Origin: Anaeromicrobium sediminis
Lineage (GTDB): Bacteria; Bacillota; Clostridia; Peptostreptococcales; Thermotaleaceae
Direction: 5' to 3'
Length of the DNA stretch: 64,000 nt
Assembly (NCBI RefSeq): GCF_002270055.1
Contig: NZ_NIBG01000011.1
Location: forward strand, 62,001 to 126,000
The translations under genes and the position numbers were made by a program. The notes beneath the pieces were generated by a model. It saw nothing but the letters and a program-made list of their open reading frames with translations, was not told the origin of the DNA and made no database searches. The first letter of the stretch is position 1. Each line of letters begins with the position of its first letter. This document shows positions 57,312-64,000 of the stretch, one piece after another.

Positions 57312-57503
57312 CTATATAGCTCTTTCTACTTTGTTAGAACGAAGGCATCTTGTACACACGCTAACTCTCTTTGGTGATCCATTAACGATAGCTTTTACCT
57401 TCTTTATGTTAGCACCCCAAACTCTTCTAGAATGACGGTTTGAGTGACTTACAGCGTTTCCGGAAATTCTTCCCTTTCCACATACATCACATACTTTTGA
57501 CAT
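57312..57503 (-). CDS. rpmB: 50S ribosomal protein L28
   Basis: 63 residues on the minus strand. Zinc-binding (C+) form: CDVCGKGR and CTRCLRS supply four cysteines; SHSNRHSRRVWGANI is the L28 core. Ribosome binding site GGAGGTG. Gene order thiN-rpmB(-)-asp23-fakA-recG matches Bacillus and Clostridia. Confidence 0.97.
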   Translation of the reverse strand: MSKVCDVCGKGRISGNAVSHSNRHSRRVWGANIKKVKAIVNGSPKRVSVCTRCLRSNKVERAI

Positions 57504-57552
57504 CTATATAACACCTCCTTCAAGTGATCGTAGCTTAATAGCAAACATCATA

Positions 57553-57582
57553 ATTTTACCACACTATGCCTGGTGTATGCAA
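57553..57582 (-). promoter_or_regulatory. Promoter of rpmB (minus strand)
   Basis: On the minus strand: TTGCAT (57577-57582), 18-bp spacer, TAAAAT (57553-57558) with a TGG extension. Start expected near 57546. Confidence 0.6.
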
Positions 57583-57717
57583 GGTTTAAGATGAAAATAT
57601 TTTAATAAAAATATTTTAAATTGTTGAATAGGTTTTTTGTTTAAGATAAAATAAACTATATATATATATGATTTAAACATATACTATTTATATATATACT
57701 GTAAAAGGAGGATTTTA

Positions 57718-58074
57718 ATGGGTGCTAAGTTAAAAAATGATTTAGGTAATATCCACATAGATGAAAATGTTATTTCAGAAATTATAGGAATGTCTGCTAT
57801 GGAATGTTATGGTCTAGTTGGTATGGCTTCCAAATCAGCCGCTAGTGGATTAACGGAACTTTTAAGAAGAGGAAATATGAGTAAAGGAGTAAGAATAGAA
57901 TCTGATGGTGATAAGTTATCTATAGATTTATATATTGTTATTCAATTTGGTACTAGGATAGGTACTGTTGCACAAAATGTAATGGACAAGGTAAAATATA
58001 ATGTAGAAACTACAACAGGACTAAAAGTAGAAAAAGTAAATATAAATGTAAAAGATGTGAGAGTACAAAAGTAA
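57718..58074 (+). CDS. Asp23/Gls24 family envelope stress protein
   Basis: 118 residues of the DUF322/Asp23 family: NIHIDENVISEIIGMSAMECYGLVGM at the N-terminus and IDLYIVIQFGTRIGTVAQNV in the middle. In Bacillus this is YloU, always beside fakA-like yloV. Role in envelope homeostasis is suggested from relatives. ATG with AAAGGAGGA. Confidence 0.92.
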   Translation: MGAKLKNDLGNIHIDENVISEIIGMSAMECYGLVGMASKSAASGLTELLRRGNMSKGVRIESDGDKLSIDLYIVIQFGTRIGTVAQNVMDKVKYNVETTTGLKVEKVNINVKDVRVQK

Positions 58075-58092
58075 TTTAAGGAGGTACTAATT

Positions 58093-59685
58093 TTGAAAAT
58101 TAAATATATAGACGGAAAGCAGCTAAAGAATATGGTTGTTAGGGGATGCCAAGTACTAGAAAGGAATAAAAAGTTTGTAGATGACTTAAATGTATTCCCT
58201 GTGCCTGATGGTGATACAGGAACTAATATGTCCTTAACTATGAATTCTGCAAAGGATGAAGTGGAAAGTGTAGTGAATGGAAATGTAGAGGCTGTAGCAA
58301 AAGCCCTTGCCAATGGATCCTTGATGGGAGCTAGAGGAAACTCTGGTGTAATACTATCACAAATTTTTAGAGGCTTTTCCAAGGCTTGTAAAGGTAAAGA
58401 AACCTTAGATGTGGGCGACTTTGCCAAAGCACTTCACATGGCATCGGATACGGCTTATGGTGCTGTTATGAAGCCTATAGAAGGGACTATACTTACTATA
58501 ATAAGAAGTGTTAGTGAAAGGGCAATGGAAATTGGAGAAATAGAAGAAGATATATGTAGAATGTTAGAGATGGTTATAGATCACGGAGAAGAAGTTTTAT
58601 CAAAAACACCTGATATGTTGAAGGTTTTAAAAGAAGCTGGTGTAGTAGATGCAGGTGGAAAGGGACTAATATTTATTTTAAATGGTTTTTATGAAGCGCT
58701 AACTGGAAAAATCATCATAGAAGAAACTACAAAAAGAGAAAAGAAATCTAATCTAAAAATTCATGGAGATAAATCTATCCAATTTGGATATTGTACAGAG
58801 TTTATAATAAAATCAACTAATGCTAATGTGGAAAATTTAAAAAAGAAAATAATGAACATGGGAGATTCTATGCTAGTTGTTGGAGATGAAAACCTAGTAA
58901 AGGTCCATATACATACAAACAATCCTGGAAATGTAATTGAAGAAGGATTAAAATTAGGTCAGCTTGTGGATGTTAAAATAGATAACATGAGATACCAGCA
59001 TGAAAATAGGTTGGAAAAAAAGGACTTAAAAAAGTATGGAATAGTAGCTGTTGCCATGGGTGAGGGGATAGAAAATATATTCAAAGATATAAATGTGGAT
59101 AAGGTTATTGCTGGTGGTCAGACTATGAATCCTAGTACTCAAGACATAAAAGAAGCTTTAGACAGTATTAATGCAGAGAATATATTTATATTACCTAATA
59201 ACAGCAATATAATTTTAGCGGCAAACCAAGCAAAGGCGTTAAGTGAGAAAAATGTAATAGTTATACCTACAAAAACAATTCCCCAAGGAATAGGGGCAGT
59301 AGTGGCATATAATCCAGAAAATGAAGTGGATGTAAATGAAAAAAATATGAATTTAGCCATGAAAGATATTAAAACGGGACAAATAACTTACTCTGTCAGA
59401 GAGACTACCTTTAAAGATATAGACATTAAAAAGGGAGATATATTAGGAATATCTGATGGTGAAATTGTAACAGTTGGAAGTGAAATTGAAAATGAATCCC
59501 ATAAACTGTTGAAAAATATAGTTGATGAAGATAGTGAAATAATAACATTATTTTATGGTTCTGATATAGAAAAAGAAAGAGCGGACAAGTTAGCAGAAGA
59601 AATAGAAGAGGAATTTGAGGATTGTGATGTGGAAGTGTATTATGGTGGGCAACCTCTGTACTATTATATATTTTCCGTAGAGTAG
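58093..59685 (+). CDS. DAK2 domain fatty-acid kinase-like protein (YloV/FakA type)
   Basis: 530 residues. N-terminal DhaL (DAK2) domain with the nucleotide site FPVPDGDTGTNMS (about 37-49) and SLMGARGNSGVILSQIFRG; middle and C-terminal FakA domains. FakA phosphorylates fatty acids bound to FakB (DegV) proteins. TTG start 58093 with AAGGAGG. No fakB is nearby. Confidence 0.9.
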   Translation: MKIKYIDGKQLKNMVVRGCQVLERNKKFVDDLNVFPVPDGDTGTNMSLTMNSAKDEVESVVNGNVEAVAKALANGSLMGARGNSGVILSQIFRGFSKACKGKETLDVGDFAKALHMASDTAYGAVMKPIEGTILTIIRSVSERAMEIGEIEEDICRMLEMVIDHGEEVLSKTPDMLKVLKEAGVVDAGGKGLIFILNGFYEALTGKIIIEETTKREKKSNLKIHGDKSIQFGYCTEFIIKSTNANVENLKKKIMNMGDSMLVVGDENLVKVHIHTNNPGNVIEEGLKLGQLVDVKIDNMRYQHENRLEKKDLKKYGIVAVAMGEGIENIFKDINVDKVIAGGQTMNPSTQDIKEALDSINAENIFILPNNSNIILAANQAKALSEKNVIVIPTKTIPQGIGAVVAYNPENEVDVNEKNMNLAMKDIKTGQITYSVRETTFKDIDIKKGDILGISDGEIVTVGSEIENESHKLLKNIVDEDSEIITLFYGSDIEKERADKLAEEIEEEFEDCDVEVYYGGQPLYYYIFSVE

Positions 59686-59719
59686 GAAATGAGCTTATGC
59701 ATCATTTCCTTTTATTTTA
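59684..59719 (+). terminator. Terminator after the fakA-like gene
   Basis: AGGAAATGA (59684-59692) pairs with TCATTTCCT (59702-59710), then T-rich sequence. Confidence 0.82.
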
Positions 59720-59782
59720 ATAAAGTTATTGAATTAAAAGAATTTAACCTATATAATAACTAAAGATTGGAGGGGATAAAGG

Positions 59783-61834
59783 TTGAGCAGTTTAAAAGAG
59801 TCCATACAATATTTAAAAGGGGTGGGACCTAAAAAAGCAAGCCTTTTAAATAATATTAATATACACACTGTAGAGGATATCCTTTATTATTTTCCAAGGG
59901 ATTATGAGGCGAGAAAAGATTTAATATGCTTAAATAAAATCAATAAATCCGGAAAATATTTAATAAAAGTTAGAATAAACTCTAATATAGAAGAGAGCAA
60001 AGTAAGAAAAGGATTGAAAGTGTATAAGTGTATAGGAGAAGATAATACGGGTAAAATTCGTATTTCTTTTTTTAATTCTCCCTTTATTAAAAATTTATTT
60101 CACATTGGTAGAGAAGTTTATTTGTATGGTGAAGTTAAAAAAAGTTTTTCAGGTTTGCAAATTACCCATCCCGAATATAAGTTTAACGAAACCGAATATA
60201 AAAATCATATAATGCCCATATATAATTTGACTAGGGGCCTTAATCAAAACGATTTGAGCAAATTAACATATAAAGTTATACAAGACCATATAACTATTGT
60301 AGATGAATATATTCCTGAATGTATTAGGAATGAGTATAGAATATGTGATATTAAGTATGCTCTGAAAAATATACATTTTCCACAGTCTATTGAGAAAATG
60401 AAAATATCTAAGTATCGCTTGGTCTTTGAAGAATTACTACTACTCCAATTAGCTCTTTTTATGGTGAAAAATCAAATTGCAAATGAAGAGGGAGTATCAT
60501 TTAAGCATAAAAATGAAGTGGATGATTTTATAAAATCTCTTCCCTTTCAATTGACAGGTGCACAAAGGAATGTAGTGGAAGAAATAAAAAAGGATCTAGA
60601 ATGTGATAAACCTATGAATAGGCTTGTACAGGGTGATGTAGGATCTGGTAAAACTGTTGTGGCGTTAATCTCTTTGCTAGAAGCTGTTTTTAATGGATAT
60701 CAAGGAGCTCTTATGGCTCCTACTGAGATACTCGCACAACAGCATTATGAAGGTTGTATTAAACTATATGAAGGTTTAGATGTGAAGGTGGAGTTATTAA
60801 CGGGAAGTACTAAAGCTAAAAAGAAAGAACAAATTTTAAATGATTTAAAAAATGGCAATGTGGATATTGTAATAGGGACTCATTCTTTAATACAAGATAA
60901 GGTAGAATTTAAAAACTTGGCACTAGTAATAACAGATGAACAACATAGATTTGGAGTAAATCAAAGAAATGTATTTGCTAAAAAGGGAATTAACCCTAAT
61001 ATTTTAGTTATGACAGCTACACCTATTCCCAGGACTCTAGCTCTTATTTTATATGGGGATTTAGATGTATCTATTATAGATGAACTTCCACCTGGAAGAA
61101 AAGAAATCAAGACTTATGGAAGTACAGAAAAGGATAAGGGAAAAGTATATGAATTTATTAAAAAAGAGGTAGAAAAAGGTAGACAAGCTTATGTGGTTGC
61201 TCCTCTGGTGGAAGAATCAGAAACCTTAGAGATAAATTCAGCCACTGAAATTTATGAGAATATAAAGGAGCATTATTTTAAAGATTATAATGTAGGTCTA
61301 GTACATGGTAAAATGAAAAATAAAGATAAAGAAGAAATAATGAATAGATTCAAAAATGGAGAAGTTCACATATTAGTGGCAACTACAGTTATAGAAGTAG
61401 GAGTTAATGTACCTAATGCATCCATAATGGTTATAGAAAATAGTGAACGATTCGGATTAGCTCAATTACATCAGTTGAGAGGTAGAGTTGGAAGAGGCGA
61501 ATATCAATCCTATTGTATTCTCATTAACAATGGGAAAAGTCCTGTGGCTAAGGAACGGGTAGAAATAATGACTAAAACTAATGATGGTTTTATAATAGCA
61601 GAAGAAGATTTGAAAATTAGAGGACCAGGAGAATTTTTTGGAACTATACAGCATGGTATTCCTCAACTTAAAATGGCAAATTTATTTAGGCATATGAAAA
61701 TATTAAAATTAGTTCAAAAGAAAGCTGAGATAATAATTAAAGAAGATCCAGTTTTAAAATCTGAAAAATATGAAGGATTAAAAAAGAAGATAATAAATGA
61801 ATTTGGAAAGTTTATAGAAAACATTAGTTTATAG
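59783..61834 (+). CDS. recG: ATP-dependent DNA helicase RecG
   Basis: Branch-migration helicase for fork reversal and recombination. N-terminal wedge/OB domain (about 1-230), Walker A GDVGSGKTVV with Lys290, DEQH box in ITDEQHRFGV, TATPIPRT, and motif VI (QLRGRVGRG). 683 residues; TTG start with GGAGGGGA upstream. Confidence 0.96.
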   Translation: MSSLKESIQYLKGVGPKKASLLNNINIHTVEDILYYFPRDYEARKDLICLNKINKSGKYLIKVRINSNIEESKVRKGLKVYKCIGEDNTGKIRISFFNSPFIKNLFHIGREVYLYGEVKKSFSGLQITHPEYKFNETEYKNHIMPIYNLTRGLNQNDLSKLTYKVIQDHITIVDEYIPECIRNEYRICDIKYALKNIHFPQSIEKMKISKYRLVFEELLLLQLALFMVKNQIANEEGVSFKHKNEVDDFIKSLPFQLTGAQRNVVEEIKKDLECDKPMNRLVQGDVGSGKTVVALISLLEAVFNGYQGALMAPTEILAQQHYEGCIKLYEGLDVKVELLTGSTKAKKKEQILNDLKNGNVDIVIGTHSLIQDKVEFKNLALVITDEQHRFGVNQRNVFAKKGINPNILVMTATPIPRTLALILYGDLDVSIIDELPPGRKEIKTYGSTEKDKGKVYEFIKKEVEKGRQAYVVAPLVEESETLEINSATEIYENIKEHYFKDYNVGLVHGKMKNKDKEEIMNRFKNGEVHILVATTVIEVGVNVPNASIMVIENSERFGLAQLHQLRGRVGRGEYQSYCILINNGKSPVAKERVEIMTKTNDGFIIAEEDLKIRGPGEFFGTIQHGIPQLKMANLFRHMKILKLVQKKAEIIIKEDPVLKSEKYEGLKKKIINEFGKFIENISL

Positions 61835-62005
61835 TGTATAGAAAGTAGTAAATTAATGAAAACTGTATAAGGATATAATTTTTTGAAGGATGTACTTATA
61901 AAACCTCTTATTGCTACCAGTTGGTAGAAAAGTAAAAAACTACTAGATATAATTTATCTAATATTGGTTAAATTAATAGTACAAGGCAATAGGAGGTGAA
62001 ACTTA

Positions 62006-62209
62006 ATGAATAATGGTAATACAAAAGCTGTACCAGAAGCTAAGGCAGCATTAAGTCAAATGAAGTATGAAATCGCTAATGAACTAGGATTAAGCGATTA
62101 TCAAGGAATGGATAAGGGAAATTTAACAGCAAGACAAAACGGTTATGTTGGTGGATATATGACTAAACGTTTAGTTGAAATGGCTGAGCAACAATTATCA
62201 GGAAAATAG
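62006..62209 (+). CDS. Alpha/beta-type small acid-soluble spore protein
   Basis: 67 residues; saturates and protects spore DNA. The germination protease site is KYEIANELG (cleavage expected after Glu), followed by NLTARQNGYVGGYMTKRLVEMAE, the second conserved block. ATG with TAGGAGGTG. Family members are sigma-G controlled; no convincing sigma-G promoter was found in 61835-61990. Confidence 0.95.
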   Translation: MNNGNTKAVPEAKAALSQMKYEIANELGLSDYQGMDKGNLTARQNGYVGGYMTKRLVEMAEQQLSGK

Positions 62210-62219
62210 GAAATAAGGA

Positions 62220-62264
62220 CTAAATAATAAGAGAAGAGGCTAAGCCTCTTCTCTTATTATTTAG
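62220..62264 (+). terminator. Terminator after the SASP gene
   Basis: 21-bp perfect stem (62220-62240 with 62244-62264), loop TAA. It is T-rich in its right arm and could work in both directions. Confidence 0.85.
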
Positions 62265-62270
62265 CTTAAA

Positions 62271-62305
62271 GTATAAAAAAAATACTGGTGAAAATCACCA
62301 GTATT
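62271..62305 (-). terminator. Minus-strand intrinsic terminator
   Basis: 11-bp perfect stem (62281-62291 with 62295-62305), three-base loop, followed on the minus strand by eight T residues (A run 62275-62282). On the plus strand there is no T run after it. Confidence 0.8.
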
Positions 62306-62362
62306 GGGAGAGGAGAAATGAAGAAAAAAGCTTCAAGGGGAATTTGATTTAAAAGCTTTTCA

Positions 62363-62413
62363 ATATTAATTATGTGTAAAATTAATATTAATTATTCTAG
62401 TTTATATTAATTA
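62363..62413. repeat. Three direct copies of ATATTAATTA
   Basis: ATATTAATTA at 62363, 62385 and 62404 (spacing 22 and 19), with the first two extended to AATATTAATTAT. Located between the putative sRNA and the rsmD promoter. Possible binding sites, or AT-rich noise. Confidence 0.4.
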
Positions 62414-62417
62414 GATT

Positions 62418-62446
62418 TTGTCTATCTTTTACATATATGCTAAAAT
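62418..62446 (+). promoter_or_regulatory. Promoter of rsmD
   Basis: TTGTCT (62418-62423), 17-bp spacer with TGC just before TAAAAT (62441-62446). Start near 62453. Confidence 0.6.
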
Positions 62447-62470
62447 ATAATAATGAGAGGAGAGAGATAG

Positions 62471-63025
62471 TTGAGAGTCATTTCAGGAAGAGCCAGAGGA
62501 AGAAGATTGAATTCTCCTAAAGGAACAAATACTAGACCTACAACAGATAGGGTAAAAGAATCCATATTCAGTATTATAAATTTTTACATACAAGATAGCA
62601 AAATATTAGATTTATTTGCTGGAACAGGAGCGCTAGGTATTGAGGCTATCAGTCGAGGTGCAGAATATGGAGTCTTTGTGGATAATGATAAAAATAGTAT
62701 TAAAACTATAAAAGAAAATTTAGAAAACATGGGATTTGAAAAGGAAAGTACTGTGTTATATTGTGATGTAGATGCTGCTATAAGTAAACTAAGCACTAAA
62801 GGTGAAAAGTTTCATATTATATTTATGGACCCACCATATTTAAAAGGTTTTATTGAGCCATCCCTAGAAAAAATATATAATAGTGAGATTTTAACCGAGG
62901 ATGGAATTATTTTAATAGAACATGATGTAAAAGATATTTTAATAGAAAATATAGCAGGATTTTATAAATATAAAGAGAAAAAATATGGAAATACTTTAAT
63001 ATCCATTTATAAGAAGGAGGAGTAA
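62471..63025 (+). CDS. rsmD: 16S rRNA (guanine(966)-N(2))-methyltransferase RsmD
   Basis: 184 residues. N-terminal [15 protein letters not shown]-binding [18 protein letters not shown] and catalytic MDPPY. TTG start 62471 with GAGAGGAGAGAG upstream. Two bases before coaD, its constant partner (ylbH-ylbI in Bacillus). Confidence 0.95.
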   Translation: MRVISGRARGRRLNSPKGTNTRPTTDRVKESIFSIINFYIQDSKILDLFAGTGALGIEAISRGAEYGVFVDNDKNSIKTIKENLENMGFEKESTVLYCDVDAAISKLSTKGEKFHIIFMDPPYLKGFIEPSLEKIYNSEILTEDGIILIEHDVKDILIENIAGFYKYKEKKYGNTLISIYKKEE

Positions 63026-63027
63026 CG

Positions 63028-63513
63028 GTGAAAATAGGCATATGTCCAGGTAGCTTTGATCCAGTTACTAATGGACATTTAGACATTATTAAGAGAGCTT
63101 CACATGTTGTAGACAAAGTTGTGGTGGCAGTATTAAACAATCCTTTTAAAAATCCGCTGTTTACCATAGAAGAGAGAATAAATATTTTAAAAGAAGCCAC
63201 AAAGGATATTCCAAATGTGGAAATAGACTGTTTTAGTGGTTTATTAGTAGACTATGTTAATGTGAAGAAGGCAGATGTAATTATAAAAGGATTAAGGGCT
63301 GTATCTGATTTTGAATATGAGTTTCAAATGGCTTTGATGAACAAAAAGTTAAATAAAAATGTTGAAACTATGTTTATGATGACTAGTAGTGAGTATTCCT
63401 ACTTAAGCTCTAGCATAGTAAAAGAAACTTTTAAATTAAATGGATGTATTGAAGGTCTAGTACCAGATTATGTAATTGATGCAATGAGAAAAAAGTTTAA
63501 AGATGCACGATAG
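63028..63513 (+). CDS. coaD: Phosphopantetheine adenylyltransferase
   Basis: Coenzyme A synthesis, fourth step. [14 protein letters not shown] (nucleotidyl transferase HxGH-type motif TNGH), [11 protein letters not shown] and [14 protein letters not shown]. 161 residues; GTG start 63028 with AAGGAGGAG. Confidence 0.97.
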   Translation: MKIGICPGSFDPVTNGHLDIIKRASHVVDKVVVAVLNNPFKNPLFTIEERINILKEATKDIPNVEIDCFSGLLVDYVNVKKADVIIKGLRAVSDFEYEFQMALMNKKLNKNVETMFMMTSSEYSYLSSSIVKETFKLNGCIEGLVPDYVIDAMRKKFKDAR

Positions 63514-63531
63514 TTAAAGGGGGTGCAATTT

Positions 63532-63978
63532 ATGAATGTTTTAAAGCTATTAGATGAGTTAGAGGATATAATAGAAAGTAGTTCGTCTATTCCCTTTGCA
63601 GGAAAAACCTTTGTAGATAAAGATGAAATATTAGAAATAATTAAAGACATAAGGCTACAATTGCCAGATGAAGTAAAACAGGCCGTGTGGATTAAGGAAG
63701 AAAGACAAAAAATTCTTATAGAAGCACAACATGAAGCCGATAATATAATTGATGATGCAAAGGATCATATAGAGCAAATGGTGGAAAAGGATGAGGTAAC
63801 AAAGCAAGCTCAAAAGAGGGCAGAAGAAATAATTGCACAGGCTCAGGAAAGTGCTAAGGAAATGAGAATTGGCGCTAGACAATATACAGATGAACTTTTA
63901 CTTAATATGGAAAGTCAATTAGAAAATATGCTAGGCACTATTAAAGAGAATAGAAATGAATTAAAGGGTATGAGATAA
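63532..63978 (+). CDS. Coiled-coil protein (ATPase-like/DivIVA-like family)
   Basis: 148 residues, almost fully helical and charged: VLKLLDELEDIIESSSSIPFAGK start, then long coiled coil (about 50-148) with KAQAEQ-type heptads (EAQHEADNIIDDAKDHIEQM). Such proteins follow coaD in Clostridia and are annotated as ATPase or ATP synthase subunit B-like; a role is not known. ATG 63532 follows AAAGGGGG; GTG 63523 is too close. Confidence 0.75.
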   Translation: MNVLKLLDELEDIIESSSSIPFAGKTFVDKDEILEIIKDIRLQLPDEVKQAVWIKEERQKILIEAQHEADNIIDDAKDHIEQMVEKDEVTKQAQKRAEEIIAQAQESAKEMRIGARQYTDELLLNMESQLENMLGTIKENRNELKGMR

Positions 63979-63998
63979 TCTCATACCCTATTTTTTTT
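63965..63998 (+). terminator. Terminator at the window end
   Basis: 11-bp perfect stem (63965-63975 with 63979-63989), with the stop codon TAA as its loop, followed by eight T residues. Confidence 0.95.
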
Positions 63999-64000
63999 GG

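Larger units (their letters stand above)
62271..62440 (-). ncRNA. Probable minus-strand small RNA (CsfG-like position)
   Basis: On the minus strand a complete intrinsic terminator ends at about 62272. Upstream of it the minus-strand RNA would contain a C/U-rich loop (TCTCCTCTCCCA, opposite 62305-62316), a small hairpin TGAAG/CTTCA (62319-62335) and a second C-rich stretch (CCCC, opposite 62337-62340). There is no minus-strand ORF to use this terminator. The 5' end is not determined; 62440 is an upper limit. Confidence 0.5.

Noticed and set aside
61914-61927. CTACCAGTTGGTAG palindrome before the SASP gene
   Set aside because: Short (6-bp arms), no second copy, no promoter around it; not enough to call an operator.
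62318-62347. Nine-codon ORF MKKKASRGI with a strong GGGAGAGGAG site
   Set aside because: Could be a leader peptide, but no attenuator follows it on the plus strand and the same bases are better explained by the minus-strand RNA; coding support is too weak.

Overview
The window is a 64 kb block of housekeeping DNA from a low-GC, AT-rich, endospore-forming Firmicute, most likely an anaerobic Clostridia/Tissierellia-type organism. This rests on the gene order, on the sporulation genes (spo0E-like, spoVD-type PBP, spoIIGA-sigE-sigG, ylmC/ymxH, YIEGIA pair, spoIVA, an alpha/beta SASP), on GGAGG-type ribosome binding sites with frequent TTG and GTG starts, and on the sbp/DUF881, RemA, SepF and RqcH families. 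I ran no database search; species-level identity is not claimed. Almost everything is on the plus strand; only rqcH and rpmB (plus one probable small RNA) are on the minus strand.

Layout. 1-2150: C-terminal part of an M16 peptidase, lgt, a 43-codon Spo0E-like gene and a second tiny ORF. 2154-19030: the division and cell wall (dcw) cluster mraZ-rsmH-ftsL-spoVD/ftsI-murE-murF-mraY-murD-ftsW-murG-murA-divIB-DUF881-DUF881-sbp-ftsZ. 19085-22276: mother-cell/forespore sigma switch, spoIIGA-sigE-sigG-ylmC, with a Spo0A-type promoter. 22337-26193: nrdR, pgeF and a PhoP/PhoR-like two-component pair. 26278-32832: YIEGIA and its partner, DUF512 radical-SAM-like protein, der, gpsA, spoIVA. 32877-33221: tRNA-Pro(GGG) followed by an unexplained hairpin-rich leader. 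33222-37174: ylm cluster (HlyD-like protein, yggS, sepF, yggT, ylmH, divIVA). 37188-40934: mtnN, DUF5665 protein, TraR/DksA-like protein, lspA, rluD, pyrR, converging on rqcH. 42958-51726: yicC, remA, gmk, rpoZ, priA, def, fmt, DUF116 protein, YugP-like peptidase, rsmB. 51736-56790: an unassigned structured RNA, then stp-prkC-rsgA-rpe-thiN. 56900-63978: two tiny membrane proteins, rpmB, asp23-like, fakA-like, recG, SASP, rsmD, coaD and a coiled-coil protein.

How it works together. The dcw genes make and polymerise peptidoglycan precursors (MurE carries the DNPR signature of the meso-diaminopimelate enzyme) and build the divisome around FtsZ. No ftsA is present; SepF, YggT and DivIVA lie in the ylm cluster. 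The PrkC kinase and Stp phosphatase read and reset cell-wall signals. The spoIIG-sigG block and SpoIVA redirect the same machinery to sporulation.

The least ordinary parts are non-coding: (i) 51767-51917, a 22-bp terminal helix with G-U pairs enclosing about 107 nt in the gap where rlmN often sits; (ii) 62271-62440, a probable minus-strand sRNA with its own terminator and C/U-rich loops next to rsmD, a position reminiscent of the sporulation RNA CsfG; (iii) 33041-33156, a run of hairpins ending in a terminator before a gene that seems to start at AUU; (iv) a long-spacer spoIIG-type promoter with candidate 0A boxes; (v) three AGTGG repeats with a 10-bp period that look like a MraZ box; (vi) a small membrane-protein gene that is in frame only if a GGGAAAA slip or a 1-base indel is assumed.
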